64,000 nucleotides of DNA, taken from positions 119,294,186 through 119,358,185 of the forward strand of contig CAMZMU010000063.1 of assembly GCA_947311845.1 (NCBI GenBank), given 5' to 3'. Positions 1-10,417 of this stretch are shown in pieces (the first letter of the stretch is position 1; each line of letters begins with the position of its first letter). A model generated the notes under the pieces. It made no database searches and was not told the DNA's origin. It saw nothing but the letters and a program-made list of their open reading frames with translations. The translations under genes were made by a program, and so were the position numbers. Origin of the DNA: Poa pratensis. Its lineage: Eukaryota > Streptophyta > Magnoliopsida > Poales > Poaceae.

Positions 1-640
1 TAGTAAGAGCAGACCTCAAGACATCATATCCTGCATTCACAGACTAATGCCTCTTGATGACAGCCATTTTTTATTTTCCGGTGTGACAATATAAACACCA
101 AAAAGCTAAAATTTAGATGCAGCTAATTACTGGACTTACCAACAAGTACGCGTGCCATGAGAGGGCAAACTGAAACACGAACCCAACGGTTCGTTCGGTT
201 ATTCGACCGATCGACTGGCCTGGCAGGATGGGCTGGTCCTAACTTGTTGAGCCAGTCTATCCGGCGGAGATTGCAACGAAATCGCTATATATCGCTTACT
301 GTGAGTTGTATCCCCGACTCGCCTAAAGGCAACAGTTTGTGGGCAGGCGCTCGCTCGCAAGTTTCTCGCTGCTGCGTGGTAAGTTTTGTACGTACTTCTT
401 TTCTTTCCCGTTTTATTTTTTTTCATTTCTTTTTTCTTTTAGTTTTTACTTTATTCTGTTATTTCACCTTTTTCTATCTATTCTGGATTTTCATTCTCTG
501 TTTTGTAGTTCGCTATAAATTTCCCAATAGTGATTTATTCCTTTCTTTTCTTTTTTGTGTTTATATTTTTGTTCATGATTCTTTTTTATTTTGGAACAAT
601 GCATATTATTTTGGAACCTTGTACATCAATTCTTTTGTAT
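1..640. other. Left edge, no gene recognised
   Basis: Mixed-composition DNA becoming strongly T-rich after about 410. Open frames here (for example 157-816) have low-complexity Phe/Tyr/Leu-rich translations created by T-rich DNA and continue into the minisatellite that follows. I see no conserved domain, splice pattern or RNA gene. Confidence 0.5.
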
Positions 641-1780
641 GGAATTATTTTGGAACCTGTTCTGAATCCATCGATCTACTTTTTTCGGCTCACTATTATC
701 GTCTGTTCACCCGAATTTTAGTTAATTTTTGGTTTACCATTTTTTACAATTCACTATTTATTTTTGGTTTCTTATTATTTTGGTTTACCGACATTTTTGG
801 TTCACCCAAATTCTAGTTTCTTTTCGGTTCACTATATTTTTGATTCACCTACATTTTGGTTCACTAATATATTGACTCACCGGTATTTTTGTTTCACTTT
901 TATTTTTGTTCATCCAAAATTTAGTTTCGATTCACTATTATTATTATTCAGTTCACCGGCGGGTTTAATTCACTATCATTTTTTATTCACCGATATATTT
1001 TGGTTCACTATTATTTCTGGTTATCCGAATTTTTGCTCCTTTTCGTTTTACTATTATTTCTGGTTCACCGGCATTTTTGGTCCACCGATATTTTTTGTTC
1101 ACTATTGTTTTGGGTTTATCCGAATTTTAGTTCTTTTTCGGTTTACTATTATTTATGGTTCACCAGTATTTTTACGACACTATTATTTTTGGTTCATCAG
1201 TATTTTGTGTTCACTGTTATATTATTCATCCAAATTTTAGTATCTTTTATGATTCACAGTTATTTTCCGTTCTTCGACATTATTGGTTCACCGATATTTT
1301 TTGGTTCACCGGTATTTTTGGTTCACTATTATTTTTAGTTGATCCGAATTTAGTTCCTTTTGTTTAACTATTATTTTTGGTTCACCAACATTTTTTGGTT
1401 CACTTTTATTTTTGGTCTCTGAATTTTAGTTCCTTACCGTTCACTACTATTTTGGTTCACCAACATTTTTGGTTCACTATTATTTTTGATTTATCAGTAT
1501 TTTTGGTTCACTATTATTTTCGTTTCATCCTTTTTGGTTCACTATTATTTATGGTTCACCGGAATTTTTCAGTCATCCGAATTTAAGTTCCTTTTCACCT
1601 TGTTAATTTTATTTTTAATTCACTGTTATTGCGGTTCACCATTTAGCTGCCCGATTTTTGTTCTATATTAATCTTGGTTCATATGTTCCTTTGGTTCACC
1701 TTAATTTTTTGGTTCATTATTATTATGCTTCACCCTAATTTGGTTCGTTAAATTTGGCTGATTATTCGTTGGTTCACACT
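640..1780. repeat. Degenerate GGTTCACC minisatellite, T-rich
   Basis: The sequence is built from variants of TTTTTGGTTCACC and TTTTTGGTTCACTATTA, repeated dozens of times with a half-unit of roughly 17-20 bp. A longer unit is suggested by a recurring segment with ATCCGAATTTTAGTTCC. Copies are degenerate. The long Phe/His/Tyr-rich frames through it follow from the repeat and are not genes. Such arrays occur inside large grass DNA transposons, but I find no element end here, so its parent is unknown. Confidence 0.75.
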
Positions 1781-2519
1781 AATTTGGTTCTCCAAGTTTT
1801 ATGTGTTAAAAAAACATTCATATATTTATTCGAAAATATAAATGAAAAAGGACAATAAAAAACATTTTGTTGGATAATAGTATAGCATGAAGATAGGAAA
1901 AGCAAGCCAATTAAGTGAAGAAACCACATTTCCTTTTTCGTGCATACAAATTCATACACATAAGAACATAAAGGAAATATGCTAACCACATTTTTTATTC
2001 GAGGGAAATCTGCTAATCCCGGCTATGAGGAAATATGCCAACCACGTAAGAATGAACACCGAACGATATGGAGACGTATCTTCCTAGAGGGCGATGCTAA
2101 TGTTCGCACACGCGAGCGGTAAGCTTTGGTCGCACGGTTTTGGACATCCTAATTAGGAAAGTAATTAGTTCCGCGTCATTAGTTATTGCCTTTATGCGCA
2201 TGGGCGAGCTAGCTGGTCCCTGCATGCACGAGGCACCAACGCGAGGCGGGCGATACAGCAGAAGCATAGCGGGGTCCACCTGCATGCAATGTACGTTTTC
2301 TTTTTTCAAGATTCTCTCCTAATTCTGAACTTTAAAATGTTTTATCTTTTGAATGACAAATCAAACTGAAAATCCGTTTTCACCACTAAGCCGGTCGCGA
2401 CGAGATCTTCGAAACTAGATCCCATATTGATATGTTTTGACCACATTTTTTTTGAGCTAAAATTTACCAACCCCACTGTACGTGAGTTACCAGGGGTAAA
2501 ATCCTAAAACATCTTAAAA
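1781..2519. other. Intergenic spacer between two repeat arrays
   Basis: Unique-looking AT-rich sequence with short GC-rich stretches around 2090-2290. No coding exon, RNA gene or transposon end is recognised. Confidence 0.45.
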
Positions 2520-3404
2520 TGTTACCAATCTAAAAACTGGTAAATAATTATACCAAGCACATAATAAGCAAGTTACCAATCCTAAAACTAAACTGAAGTA
2601 TAAACATATAGTGCACGAATTACCAACTTAAAAACTAGTACACAATTATACCAACCACATGGCCAGCGAGATACCGATCCTAGGATTAACTCAAGTGTTA
2701 CCAAGCATCTAGCGCATGAATTATCAACCTGAAAACTAGTAGATGATGATACAAAGCACATAACAAACGAATTACCGATCCTAGGACTAGCTAAAGTGTT
2801 ACCAAATACCAACCATATAGCGCACGAATTACGAACCTAAAAATTAATACATGATGATACCAAGTACTTACCAAGCAAGTTAACGATACTAGAACAAATT
2901 AAAGTGTTATCAAGCATTTAGATCCCACGTTACCAACCTAAAAACTACTACATGAGAATACCAAGTATTTACCAAGCAAGTTACCGATCCTAAAACAAAC
3001 TAAAGTGTTACCAAAAATTTAGAGCACGCGTTACCAAACTAAAAACTACTACATGATGATACCAAGTACCTACCAAGCAAGTTACCGATCCTAGAACAAA
3101 CTAAACTGTTACCAAGTATCTAGATCACGTGTTACCAACCTAAATACTAATACATGATGATACATATCTAGCAAGTAAGTTAACGATCCTAGTACTAACA
3201 AGTGTTACCGAACATATAGATCACAAATTACCAATCTAAAAAACTAGTACATGAATGAGACCAAAAATACATAGCAAGCAAGTTACCGATCATAAAACTA
3301 GCTAAAGTATTACCAAGCATCTAGAGTATGAATTGCCAACCTAAAATTAGTACATGATGATACCAAGTACATAGCAAGCAAGTAACCGATCTTAGAACTA
3401 ATTA
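2520..3404. repeat. Tandem array of a ~101-bp unit, about nine copies
   Basis: Each unit carries the landmarks TTACCAACCTAAAAACTA, then ACATGATGATACCAAG, then CAAGCAAGTTACCGATCC, then AACTAAAGTGTTACCAAG. The first landmark occurs near 2620, 2721, 2829, 2930, 3031, 3132, 3228 and 3331, giving spacings of 96-108 bp and mostly 101. Copies have diverged by substitutions and small indels and contain no open reading frame. It differs in sequence from the GGTTCACC array to its left. Confidence 0.85.
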
Positions 3405-4778
3405 TACTAGTAGAAAGTGGTACTTCTTTTTTGTTCTAATTATTTGTACTAGTAGAAAGTGGATTTTTCCTATTTCCCACCCATTTTATTTACCCTAAAA
3501 ATCACAGTCCAAAAAAGGAATTGAAAAAATATACTTGGTGTTCTTTTGCAGGCAAAAAATCGAATATTTTTGTTCTTAACGCGTAAAGGGAATAGTAAAA
3601 AGGGAATGGAAAAATTATACTAGGTATTTTTTAAACAAAACTTAAATATTTTTGTTTTTCAAAAAAAATTGTACTAGGTTTTTTGCATGCGCTAGATGAA
3701 AAAAGTGAGAAAAAGGGAAAAATGAGACAACTCGGGAGCTACGCGCTTGCATAGATTAGGCATAGCTAAGCGCATGCATGAATAGGCGGCAAGATTACGA
3801 AATAATCTAGTGCATGCATAGCAGCATAGATTAGATATAGCCAAGCGGATTAGGCAGCAACAGCACGGTCATGCTGACCAGGTCCACGACCCCACGTTCG
3901 CATGCACCACACCCGCAATAATAAAGGTAAAGGGCATGGAGGACGGAGGGAACCAGGATGCTGCGCACGGGAAGAAACCGTGCGAGCGCGCACGCGTGAG
4001 AGAAAGCGTTTTCGCTTCCTAGTGGGCTTTCATCGGTAAGAGACTCCCTGCGGGCGAGTTGATGATTCAGCTCGCAGAGGGCGAGGCGTAGGGGATCCCG
4101 ATTGAGCCCAAGTTCAGCCTATAGAGAAGATGGGTCAAGAAATTCAGCCCAAATAGAAAGAAAAGAAAAAGGAGAAAGAGAGAAAGAGACGTGGAAAGGT
4201 TGGATTGGGCCCAGCTCGATCCAAGAATAAAAAGAGAGATTTTTTAGAATATCCAGGAATTGGCTATTTGGCGGAAATTCACTTGGGCACCCGGGTGCAT
4301 ATGTACTCGGTATTTAAAAACATATTTCAAAATGTCAAAAAAATCTGAAATAAAATTTTGTGGATACATCTTCATATTAGATTTCTTCGCAAAGTCGTTT
4401 AATAAAAAACCGATATATTTTGTGCCTTGTGTAAAAAGATAAAACAAAATGTCACGAAAAGTCTTATTTTAGCACCAAAATTTTCTTTTTATACAAGCCA
4501 TAAAAATGTCGGTTTTTCGTGAAACTGACTTTCTAAACACATAATATGTCAAGATCTATGCGCCAAATTTTTTCCCAATTTTTTTTACATTTCAAAATAT
4601 GTGCAAAATACATTTTAAATAAGGGAGACAAAACACATTTGTTAATAACAAATCTAGAATAGTAATTTGAGTGGAGACTTCTCCTCTAAAATATAAATAT
4701 TCAAATATTTAATTAAATTTGTGTTTAATTGAAATTAGAACCAAATTTATAAAACATCGAGATAACCTTAATTAATAC
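3405..4778. other. AT-rich intergenic DNA
   Basis: A 16-bp motif (TACTAGTAGAAAGTGG) is present twice, at 3405-3420 and 3447-3462. Around 4270-4650 there is a segment of a common Triticeae type, with a GGGCACCCGGGTGC palindrome and AT-rich text. No gene is recognised. Confidence 0.4.
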
Positions 4779-4858
4779 TCCCTCTGTAACTAAATATTAG
4801 ACATTTTTATAGTTCAAACTGAATTAGAAGAACGTCTTATATTTAGTTACGGAGGGAG
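4779..4858. mobile_element. Stowaway-type MITE, 80 bp
   Basis: The left end reads CTCCCTCTGTAACTAAATAT and the right end is its inverted complement, with TTTAGTTACGGAGGGAG. Both ends are flanked by TA (4777-4778 and 4859-4860). The end sequence, the TA target and the 80-bp length are those of small non-autonomous Tc1/Mariner elements of Triticeae. Confidence 0.92.
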
Positions 4859-4860
4859 TA

Positions 4861-5323
4861 AAAATAAGAGAGCAATTCTCTCAAGTGAAAATTGGGATGT
4901 CAAATTCTTTGGGGATGCAAAGCGTCTCCCGATCCGCCCGAGGTTCTCGTGGAGTGTTTAGTTCTAACTAAGTTGCAACGGTTTAGTTCAATTTGTGCAG
5001 CCAAAGCACTTTTGTGGGCCTAGGCGGGACGCTCTGCAACCCTAATTTCTTTCCTTCGCTGTCAATGCTAGGCAAGTAACGAAGTGAGCATCAGAAGTCA
5101 CTCGGCGAGTCAGAGTCTCCTGATCACTTCGGACAAGATACCAACAACATAAATTTTTATTTTATTTATCTTTGCAGAGCACGGGAGAACGAAAAAAAGA
5201 AGGAAGAGAGGAACTGAAAATGATTCTGCACAGTGTAGGACAACAACGCGCGGGACGCCGGGACAGATCATGGAACGAGAGAAGCGCAGGAGTACGACGC
5301 CACGTAGAGCACATGAATGCCAT
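4861..5323. other. 3' flank of the peroxidase gene
   Basis: Non-coding. It should include the 3' untranslated region of the minus-strand peroxidase that ends at 5324. No separate gene is seen. Confidence 0.45.
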
Positions 5324-6424
5324 CTAGTTGACGACCCTGCAGTTGGTCCTGATCTCGGCGTGGCGGCCCGCCTTGATCTTCACCTCGATGCCGGCCATCT
5401 TCACCATGGCCTCCCCGAACTTCTGCTCCCACCTCCCGCCATTGCCCGCGCTCTCCCGCACCATCCGCGCCGCCTCAGTGGTCTGCATCAGCGCGGCGTC
5501 CGACACGAGGAGCACCCTGCCCTTCATGACGTTGCGGTAGTACTGGCCGTCCAGCTCTGCGGGGGTCACCGGGTCCTGGCTCACCGTCGGGTCATCCACC
5601 TCGCTGGTGTCGTTGCACCTCCTCCGGAGCTTCCTCGCGAAGGACGGGTCCATGTCGGTGCCGTTGCCGAGGCGGTCCGCGTTGAAGGAGGAGCAGCGGG
5701 CGTGGCCGACGGAGTGCGCGCCGGAGAGCACCACCATGTCCTCGGCGTCGAGCCCCTTGGCGGCGAAGTTGTCCACGAGCTGGGTGAAGTTTAAGGAGGG
5801 CGACGGGAGGGAGGGGACCGTGTCGGAGTCGTTAGAGCGCCGCCCGTCGAGGCGGCCAGCCAGCATGGCGAAGTCGATGCGGTACCCGCTGAGGAGGTAG
5901 GAGGCGTCGCGGGCGGCGAAGGCAACGACGTCGGCGCAGGAGACGATGCCCGGGCATGCGTCCTCGAGCGCGAACTTGGCCTCGTCGATCGCCTCGAAGC
6001 CCCGCAGGCTGTGGACGTTGGGCCCGCCCAGCTTCTCCGGCGAAGGGTTCGCCGTCGTCGGGTCCAGCAGCACGGACGCGTCGCAGCCCTGTGCACAGTG
6101 CACACACGTACGTATCAGCAAGTACTCAGCAATGCAACTATAACGGCATGCCAGCATGCGTGAATGTGTGATGCGCGCCATGCGTGTGCGTACCTGGACA
6201 AAGCAGTCGTGAAAGAGAAGGCGGATCAGGCCGGCGCCGACGCCGGCGTCCTCAGCCACGGCGTCGCTCACGGCGGCCCTCACGATGTCCTCCGCCTTAG
6301 GGCACGTCTCCTTGTAGTACCCGACCAGGAGCTCGGTGTCTGGGGCGCCACCGCACGTAGCGGCTAGGAGCAGCGCGAACGCCACCAGAATCGCAAGCTC
6401 ACAACTAGCAGCCATTTCTCCCAA
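5324..6424 (-). CDS. Class III secretory plant peroxidase
   Basis: Heme peroxidase of the plant secretory family (hydrogen-peroxide-dependent oxidation of phenolics in the cell wall or vacuole). Two exons: 6424-6194 (77 codons) and 6088-5324. The intron, 6193-6089, has GT...AG ends and falls right after FHDCFVQ, a usual position in this family. The spliced protein is 331 aa. It starts with a hydrophobic signal peptide (about residues 1-26). The distal motif RLLFHDCFVQ, the segment GCDASVLLD, the proximal heme-ligand motif VVLSGAHSVGHARC and the eight conserved cysteines (in ETCPK, FHDC, GCDAS, DACPG, SCADV, HARC, RRRC and TNCRV) are all present. N-glycosylation sequons such as NDS, NFT, NGT and NDT occur. 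Base composition is GC-rich, normal for a grass gene. The 105-bp intron is in frame without a stop, so the unspliced frame is also open (366 codons). No disabling change seen; likely functional. Confidence 0.95.
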   Translation of the reverse strand: MGEMAASCELAILVAFALLLAATCGGAPDTELLVGYYKETCPKAEDIVRAAVSDAVAEDAGVGAGLIRLLFHDCFVQVRTRMARITHSRMLACRYSCIAEYLLIRTCVHCAQGCDASVLLDPTTANPSPEKLGGPNVHSLRGFEAIDEAKFALEDACPGIVSCADVVAFAARDASYLLSGYRIDFAMLAGRLDGRRSNDSDTVPSLPSPSLNFTQLVDNFAAKGLDAEDMVVLSGAHSVGHARCSSFNADRLGNGTDMDPSFARKLRRRCNDTSEVDDPTVSQDPVTPAELDGQYYRNVMKGRVLLVSDAALMQTTEAARMVRESAGNGGRWEQKFGEAMVKMAGIEVKIKAGRHAEIRTNCRVVN

Positions 6425-6519
6425 ATCCTAATAATCTAGCTTGGCTTAATCGCCAAACGATCGAAAGATCAAACGTGAGCCAGTGAGTGAGATGAAGTGT
6501 TCATCGTAAGGAAGTCCAC

Positions 6520-6530
6520 TCTATAGGTAG
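6520..6530 (-). promoter_or_regulatory. Possible TATA box of the peroxidase gene
   Basis: On the minus strand the sequence CTATAGAG lies about 100 bp upstream of the peroxidase ATG, a plausible TATA position. Short motif only. Confidence 0.3.
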
Positions 6531-6689
6531 ATATTCCGATCGCATTGTGCTGGATGACATGACATGGCTAAAGACCCTGAGTTCTATATGGTTCTGTTTT
6601 CGAGCTGTAAGCACGAACAACGCCATTGATGAGCAAGGCCAAGACGTCGAGCTCGAGCTTGTTTTCAATTCAACGGAGGCTTTCCCTGT

Positions 6690-7880
6690 TTACAAGGCCA
6701 TAGCTCCAAATGGCCGGAAGAGATGGACTCCAGGCTTCAGCAGATGTCTCTACAGAGCTTGAACATTCCAAGGAACTGCTCGACCTGAAATGGGGTCAGA
6801 AAGAAGTGCTAATTTCTTTTGTGTTCGTGAGTCATGATGGGGACCGGTCACTTGGCCTGTTCTAAACAGGGAACAAAGTTAGCGCGTCCTCCAGCTGCGT
6901 GCCACCGTCGACGTCGTATCTGACAAGGGGCGACACGCCACGGCGACGGCTATGGTAGAGGTGGAAGACGGCGGCAGGGGCAAAGCTCGAACCTATAGTA
7001 GTCTGTCCATGTATCGCTAGTAGTCGGAAGGTTCTGATGTCTGAGTTTTCCTTTGGAGAAACAAAGGTGTTTTTTTCTAGTAAATTGCCGTTTGAAGCAT
7101 GTCAAACTGATGGAAACCGGTATAAATTTGTGATTCCGACGAAGTCCCAACTATATGCACAGTTGCACACACGCGTGTGTACTTTTGTGATACCATGGTG
7201 GTTGTCACTTTGAACCATATTTTGTTACCACGGTTGTGGATGCCTGACTTCACTAGCACTAAGCACTTACACTATGGTACATCGTTACATATATTTTGCC
7301 CCTCTACGAAAATCTTCCCCTTGTTCTGTTTGTGTCCTCCTGAGAGTGGCAACCAGATGGCCAAGGCTTTAAGACGTTTCTGCCTTGTTGGGTTAGACGT
7401 TGATGTCTCGAGGCTTCGACCTTCGGCAGAGGTTGATGGCTTCGACCTTCGGCTTGGTTTATGATCAAGAAGTCGACCTCAATCCTACTGGAATTTTTTT
7501 TTTTTTGAACAGAATCCTACTGGAAATTTAACGGGGGTATTTCCATGATTCCAAGGAGATGTCTCCAAATGGCCGGAAGAGATGGTCCTCAGCTATCTAT
7601 ATTTGGAGTTCTTTACTTCAACTGAACTGAACTGAACACTTTGTATGGCTAGAACATTCCGGTCAACACAGATCGAGCAAAAACATGATCAGAAAATAGA
7701 ATGACGCGTTATTTCTTTCTATTTGGGAGGAAAGAACGACGTGTTCGATCATGATTGAGACCGGCTCTTGGCCAATTCTGAACAAAGAACAGAGAGTTAG
7801 CGCGTCCTCCGTCTAGTTGGCCACGACTGTGGCTGTGTGGAAGTGGAAGACGGCGGCTGGGAGCAAAAAATCAACTCCAC
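6690..7880. repeat. Local duplication of a non-coding segment
   Basis: About 6690-6985 and 7550-7865 share ordered blocks: CTCCAAATGGCCGGAAGAGATGG, a block with GACCGG and TTGGCC, then GTTAGCGCGTCCTCC, then GTGGAAGACGGCGGC. The offset is about 860 bp. The copies differ by substitutions and by replaced middle segments. The rest of 6531-8003 shows no gene. An open frame at 6547-6762 crosses the first copy but resembles nothing I know. Confidence 0.7.
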
Positions 7881-8012
7881 CCGTAGTTTGGCCCCCCCGT
7901 ATTATCCTTGCCGTCCAGTTTTTGTTGGAGATTCGTGCGATTCGGGCGGGTCAATGCCCCCCTCGAGCCAGGCAGACCTTTGATTTCTGCCTACTCCACT
8001 TCTAGAATCTGC

Positions 8013-8173
8013 GAGGAAATTGCACATAACACCAACTGTTGGGGCTTTTGTTGCACCAAACCACAACCCTAACTTTTTTTTGCACAAAACACCAACCTTT
8101 GGGGTAATTGCTTGCACAAAACACAAATCCAGTGCTTACCAGCTTTGACCGATAATTAATCAATTGGACCCAC
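8013..8173 (+). repeat. Left terminal inverted repeat of the Mutator-like element
   Basis: Inverted copy of 9306-9466, ending near CAATTGGACCCAC. Within the repeat a shorter motif (TTGCACAAAACACCAA-like) is itself repeated about three times. Confidence 0.92.
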
Positions 8174-8265
8174 CGTGGCCGCTTGACTCCCAGTCCCGAA
8201 CCAAACTGGTCAACCAGACCATTAGCAACTCGAAACAGAGAGAGGAGAGCAGCGGGCAGGACACC

Positions 8266-8832
8266 ATGCGCCCAGGCGACGACGGCGGCGGGAGCGGCGA
8301 CACGCCGTCGGCGAGGATGGGGGATATGGAGGAGGAATCTGCAGCGAGGATGGAGGAGGAACTCGACCTGGTGCTCCACGAATTTGCAGCGGAGGCAACT
8401 GATGGCGATGAAGGCGTCAGTGCGCCGGCGATGAGGACATCGGCCATGGACTCCGGCGACCACATATCTTTCACTGGGTAGGATCCTCTCGGCAATGTTA
8501 AGTTTTATTTTAAGCATCTTCTTTTTTGGTGGGGTTGGATTGAAGAACCCTAGAATATTTGGGATTATTTCTTGTCTTTGTATAGGTTGGATGATTACGC
8601 TAATCACCTCCTCCTACATCACGGCCAGCTGCAGCAGCTCCACCCCGGCAATCACCTCGACAAGCTCCAGCTGCACCTCGGCAAGCTCCAGCTCCATCTC
8701 GGCAAGCACCACCACCACCTCGACAAGCTGCAGCTGCACCTCGGCAAGCTCCGCCTCCACCAATGCCAAAGATCCCTTCTGTCCGTGGACGAAGACGACG
8801 AGTTCATTACACTGACAGCAATTAACGCATAG
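8266..8832 (+). CDS. Putative two-exon gene carried inside the Mutator-like element
   Basis: Exon 1 is 8266-8477 and exon 2 is 8586-8832. Donor ACTGG|GTAGGA and acceptor TATAG|GTTGG join in frame to give 152 codons plus stop. The N-terminal half is acidic and Gly/Ser/Met-rich. The C-terminal half contains five consecutive 7-residue repeats of the type LDKLQLH / LGKLQLH, encoded by 21-bp tandem units at 8656-8760, then an acidic tail and the stop. I recognise no family; Leu every seven residues suggests an amphipathic helix (inference). Both strands of the GC-rich part are partly open, so this frame is a prediction only. It lies wholly between the element's inverted repeats and was probably captured or assembled by the element. 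Expression is unknown. Confidence 0.45.
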
Positions 8833-9305
8833 TTGTAGTTGTATGAACTGACCTGAGCCATGTTGATTGCAAAATATCTCTGACTCTTACTTTTGTATGT
8901 GCCGTGAGACACTAAATAGAAGGCTAATTTTGGAGGAACATGCGGATCTTGTAAAAAATCCTCTATTTTGGATTGATATGGTCCGAAATTGTACTGAACA
9001 CGATTTGGTAATTGGTACATCCAAACTTGCATTGTGACCAGAGTGGCAGATCGATGCTTTTTGTGCTCGTCGTCCAGCTGAGATTGGTCTGTGCAGACAG
9101 AGAAGAACTGGGAACTGGCCAGCCTCGTGCGCCATGGAGACCAAAAACGTCGGAGCCGACCGTGCGCCATGGAGACCACGCAGCCGGCTTGTTGCCGCCG
9201 CCGCCGATTAGTCCGCAGAACTCATCACCGGCGCGCCGCCGGCGCCGCGCCCGGTCAGTTCCTGTCGAGCGCTCTCTCTGTTCGAAGACCGACCAGTTCT
9301 TCTGC

Positions 9306-9466
9306 AGTGGGTCCAATTGATTAATTATCGGTCAAAGCTGGTAAGCACTGGATTTGTGTTTTGTGCAAGCAATTACCCCAAAGTTGGTGTTTTGTGCAAA
9401 AAAAAGTTAGGGTTGTGGTTTGGTGCAACAAAAGCCCCAACAGTTGGTGTTATGTGCAATTTCCTC
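9306..9466 (-). repeat. Right terminal inverted repeat of the Mutator-like element
   Basis: Inverted complement of 8013-8173. It ends TGTGCAATTTCCTC and is followed by the 9-bp duplication AGAATCTGC. Confidence 0.92.
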
Positions 9467-9482
9467 AGAATCTGCCAAACTC

Positions 9483-10285
9483 TTTTTTTTTAATTTTCCA
9501 CGTATATTAAACCAACACAGAGTACACGATTACATCGATTAAAAAACAAATCTAAAATAGACTAGCAAATCCATGAGATCTCCAAACCCTTTCTTAATCC
9601 ATGACATAATCTTGTACTTTTCTGAAGGCAGCCGTAGAACAACGCCAAAACCACCAAACCACAGACATGTGAATACCATCGAAGATTCTCCCTTTTTAAT
9701 TATGAGCCGCAATGCCAAGGCTTTGTGCACGCACGCACCCATTAAATTAATCAAGCAACATCGGCAGGAGCAGCACCACTGATATTCCAGGGACAAATAA
9801 CCGAACCACGTTGTCGACGTCATCGGGAGCTGAGAGAACGAATCACCATTGTCGAAGACGTAGTAGCCGGGATAGATATTGTGAGGACAAACCTCCTCGC
9901 GACAACCATGAGAAATAATCCAAGATTGATCTGACGAAGCAAGATCTGAAGAATCATACCTAGACAGACTTAATCTTCCAAAGCCACCATTGACGTCGGG
10001 AAGGATATCTCATCGTCGAACGAAGCGTGGGAGATCACTTATTCTGACACCGGAGAGTAGCCGCCGCTTCACCATCCAGATGGAGACACAGAAACTAGAT
10101 GAAACAGGAAACAGAAACCGTGCCGCCGGCGAGAGGCCGCGATCCGCCGCCCCTCCATGGCCTAGAAGGCCATCAGAGTTACGGAAGACCAGCAGCGTCG
10201 CCGGCGACCGGGACGGCAACCCTAGTCGCCTTCTGATCGCTCGATCGCATCAGCTCTTGTACGTACCGGTTCGTATGTTCCTTTT
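9483..10285 (-). mobile_element. Poly-A retroposon (LINE-derived, non-autonomous), 803 bp
   Basis: Read on the minus strand, the segment begins near 10285, carries GC-rich then mixed sequence, and ends in a run of nine A (the T run at 9483-9491). A 16-bp direct duplication AGAATCTGCCAAACTC flanks it (9467-9482 and 10287-10302). A 3' poly-A tail with a long target-site duplication is the mark of target-primed reverse transcription (LINE or LINE-mobilised). No reverse transcriptase is encoded, so it is probably an internally deleted L1-type element. Confidence 0.8.
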
Positions 10286-10417
10286 CAGAATCTGCCAAAC
10301 TCGATTGTAGGCATACTTTTAGGTAGTTCCACTCCCACTATTTCCCCCCACTTCATTTGGTCTTTTCAATTTAGTTCAGGTGTCAGTTATTTGCCCTAAT
10401 TTCGCGTTGTCGCCGGA

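Larger units (their letters stand above)
8013..9466. mobile_element. Mutator-like element (Pack-MULE type), 1454 bp
   Basis: The element begins GAGGAAATTGCACATAACAC and ends with the inverted complement of this sequence. The terminal inverted repeats run about 161 bp (8013-8173 against 9306-9466) with few mismatches. A perfect 9-bp target duplication, AGAATCTGC, flanks it (8004-8012 and 9467-9475). Long inverted repeats plus a 9-bp duplication are the signature of Mutator-like elements. No transposase is present, so it is non-autonomous. The interior holds GC-rich, gene-like DNA with an intron-containing frame, as in Pack-MULEs. Confidence 0.95.

Noticed and set aside
157..1671. Several overlapping long open frames with Phe/Tyr/His-rich translations
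   Set aside because: They are generated by the T-rich GGTTCACC minisatellite; composition is low-complexity and frames overlap each other.
5270..5900. Plus-strand open frames of up to 174 codons
   Set aside because: Antisense to the GC-rich second exon of the peroxidase; no family resemblance.
8002..8607. Minus-strand frame of 201 codons
   Set aside because: It crosses the inverted repeat and runs antisense to the spliced plus-strand model; no domain recognised.
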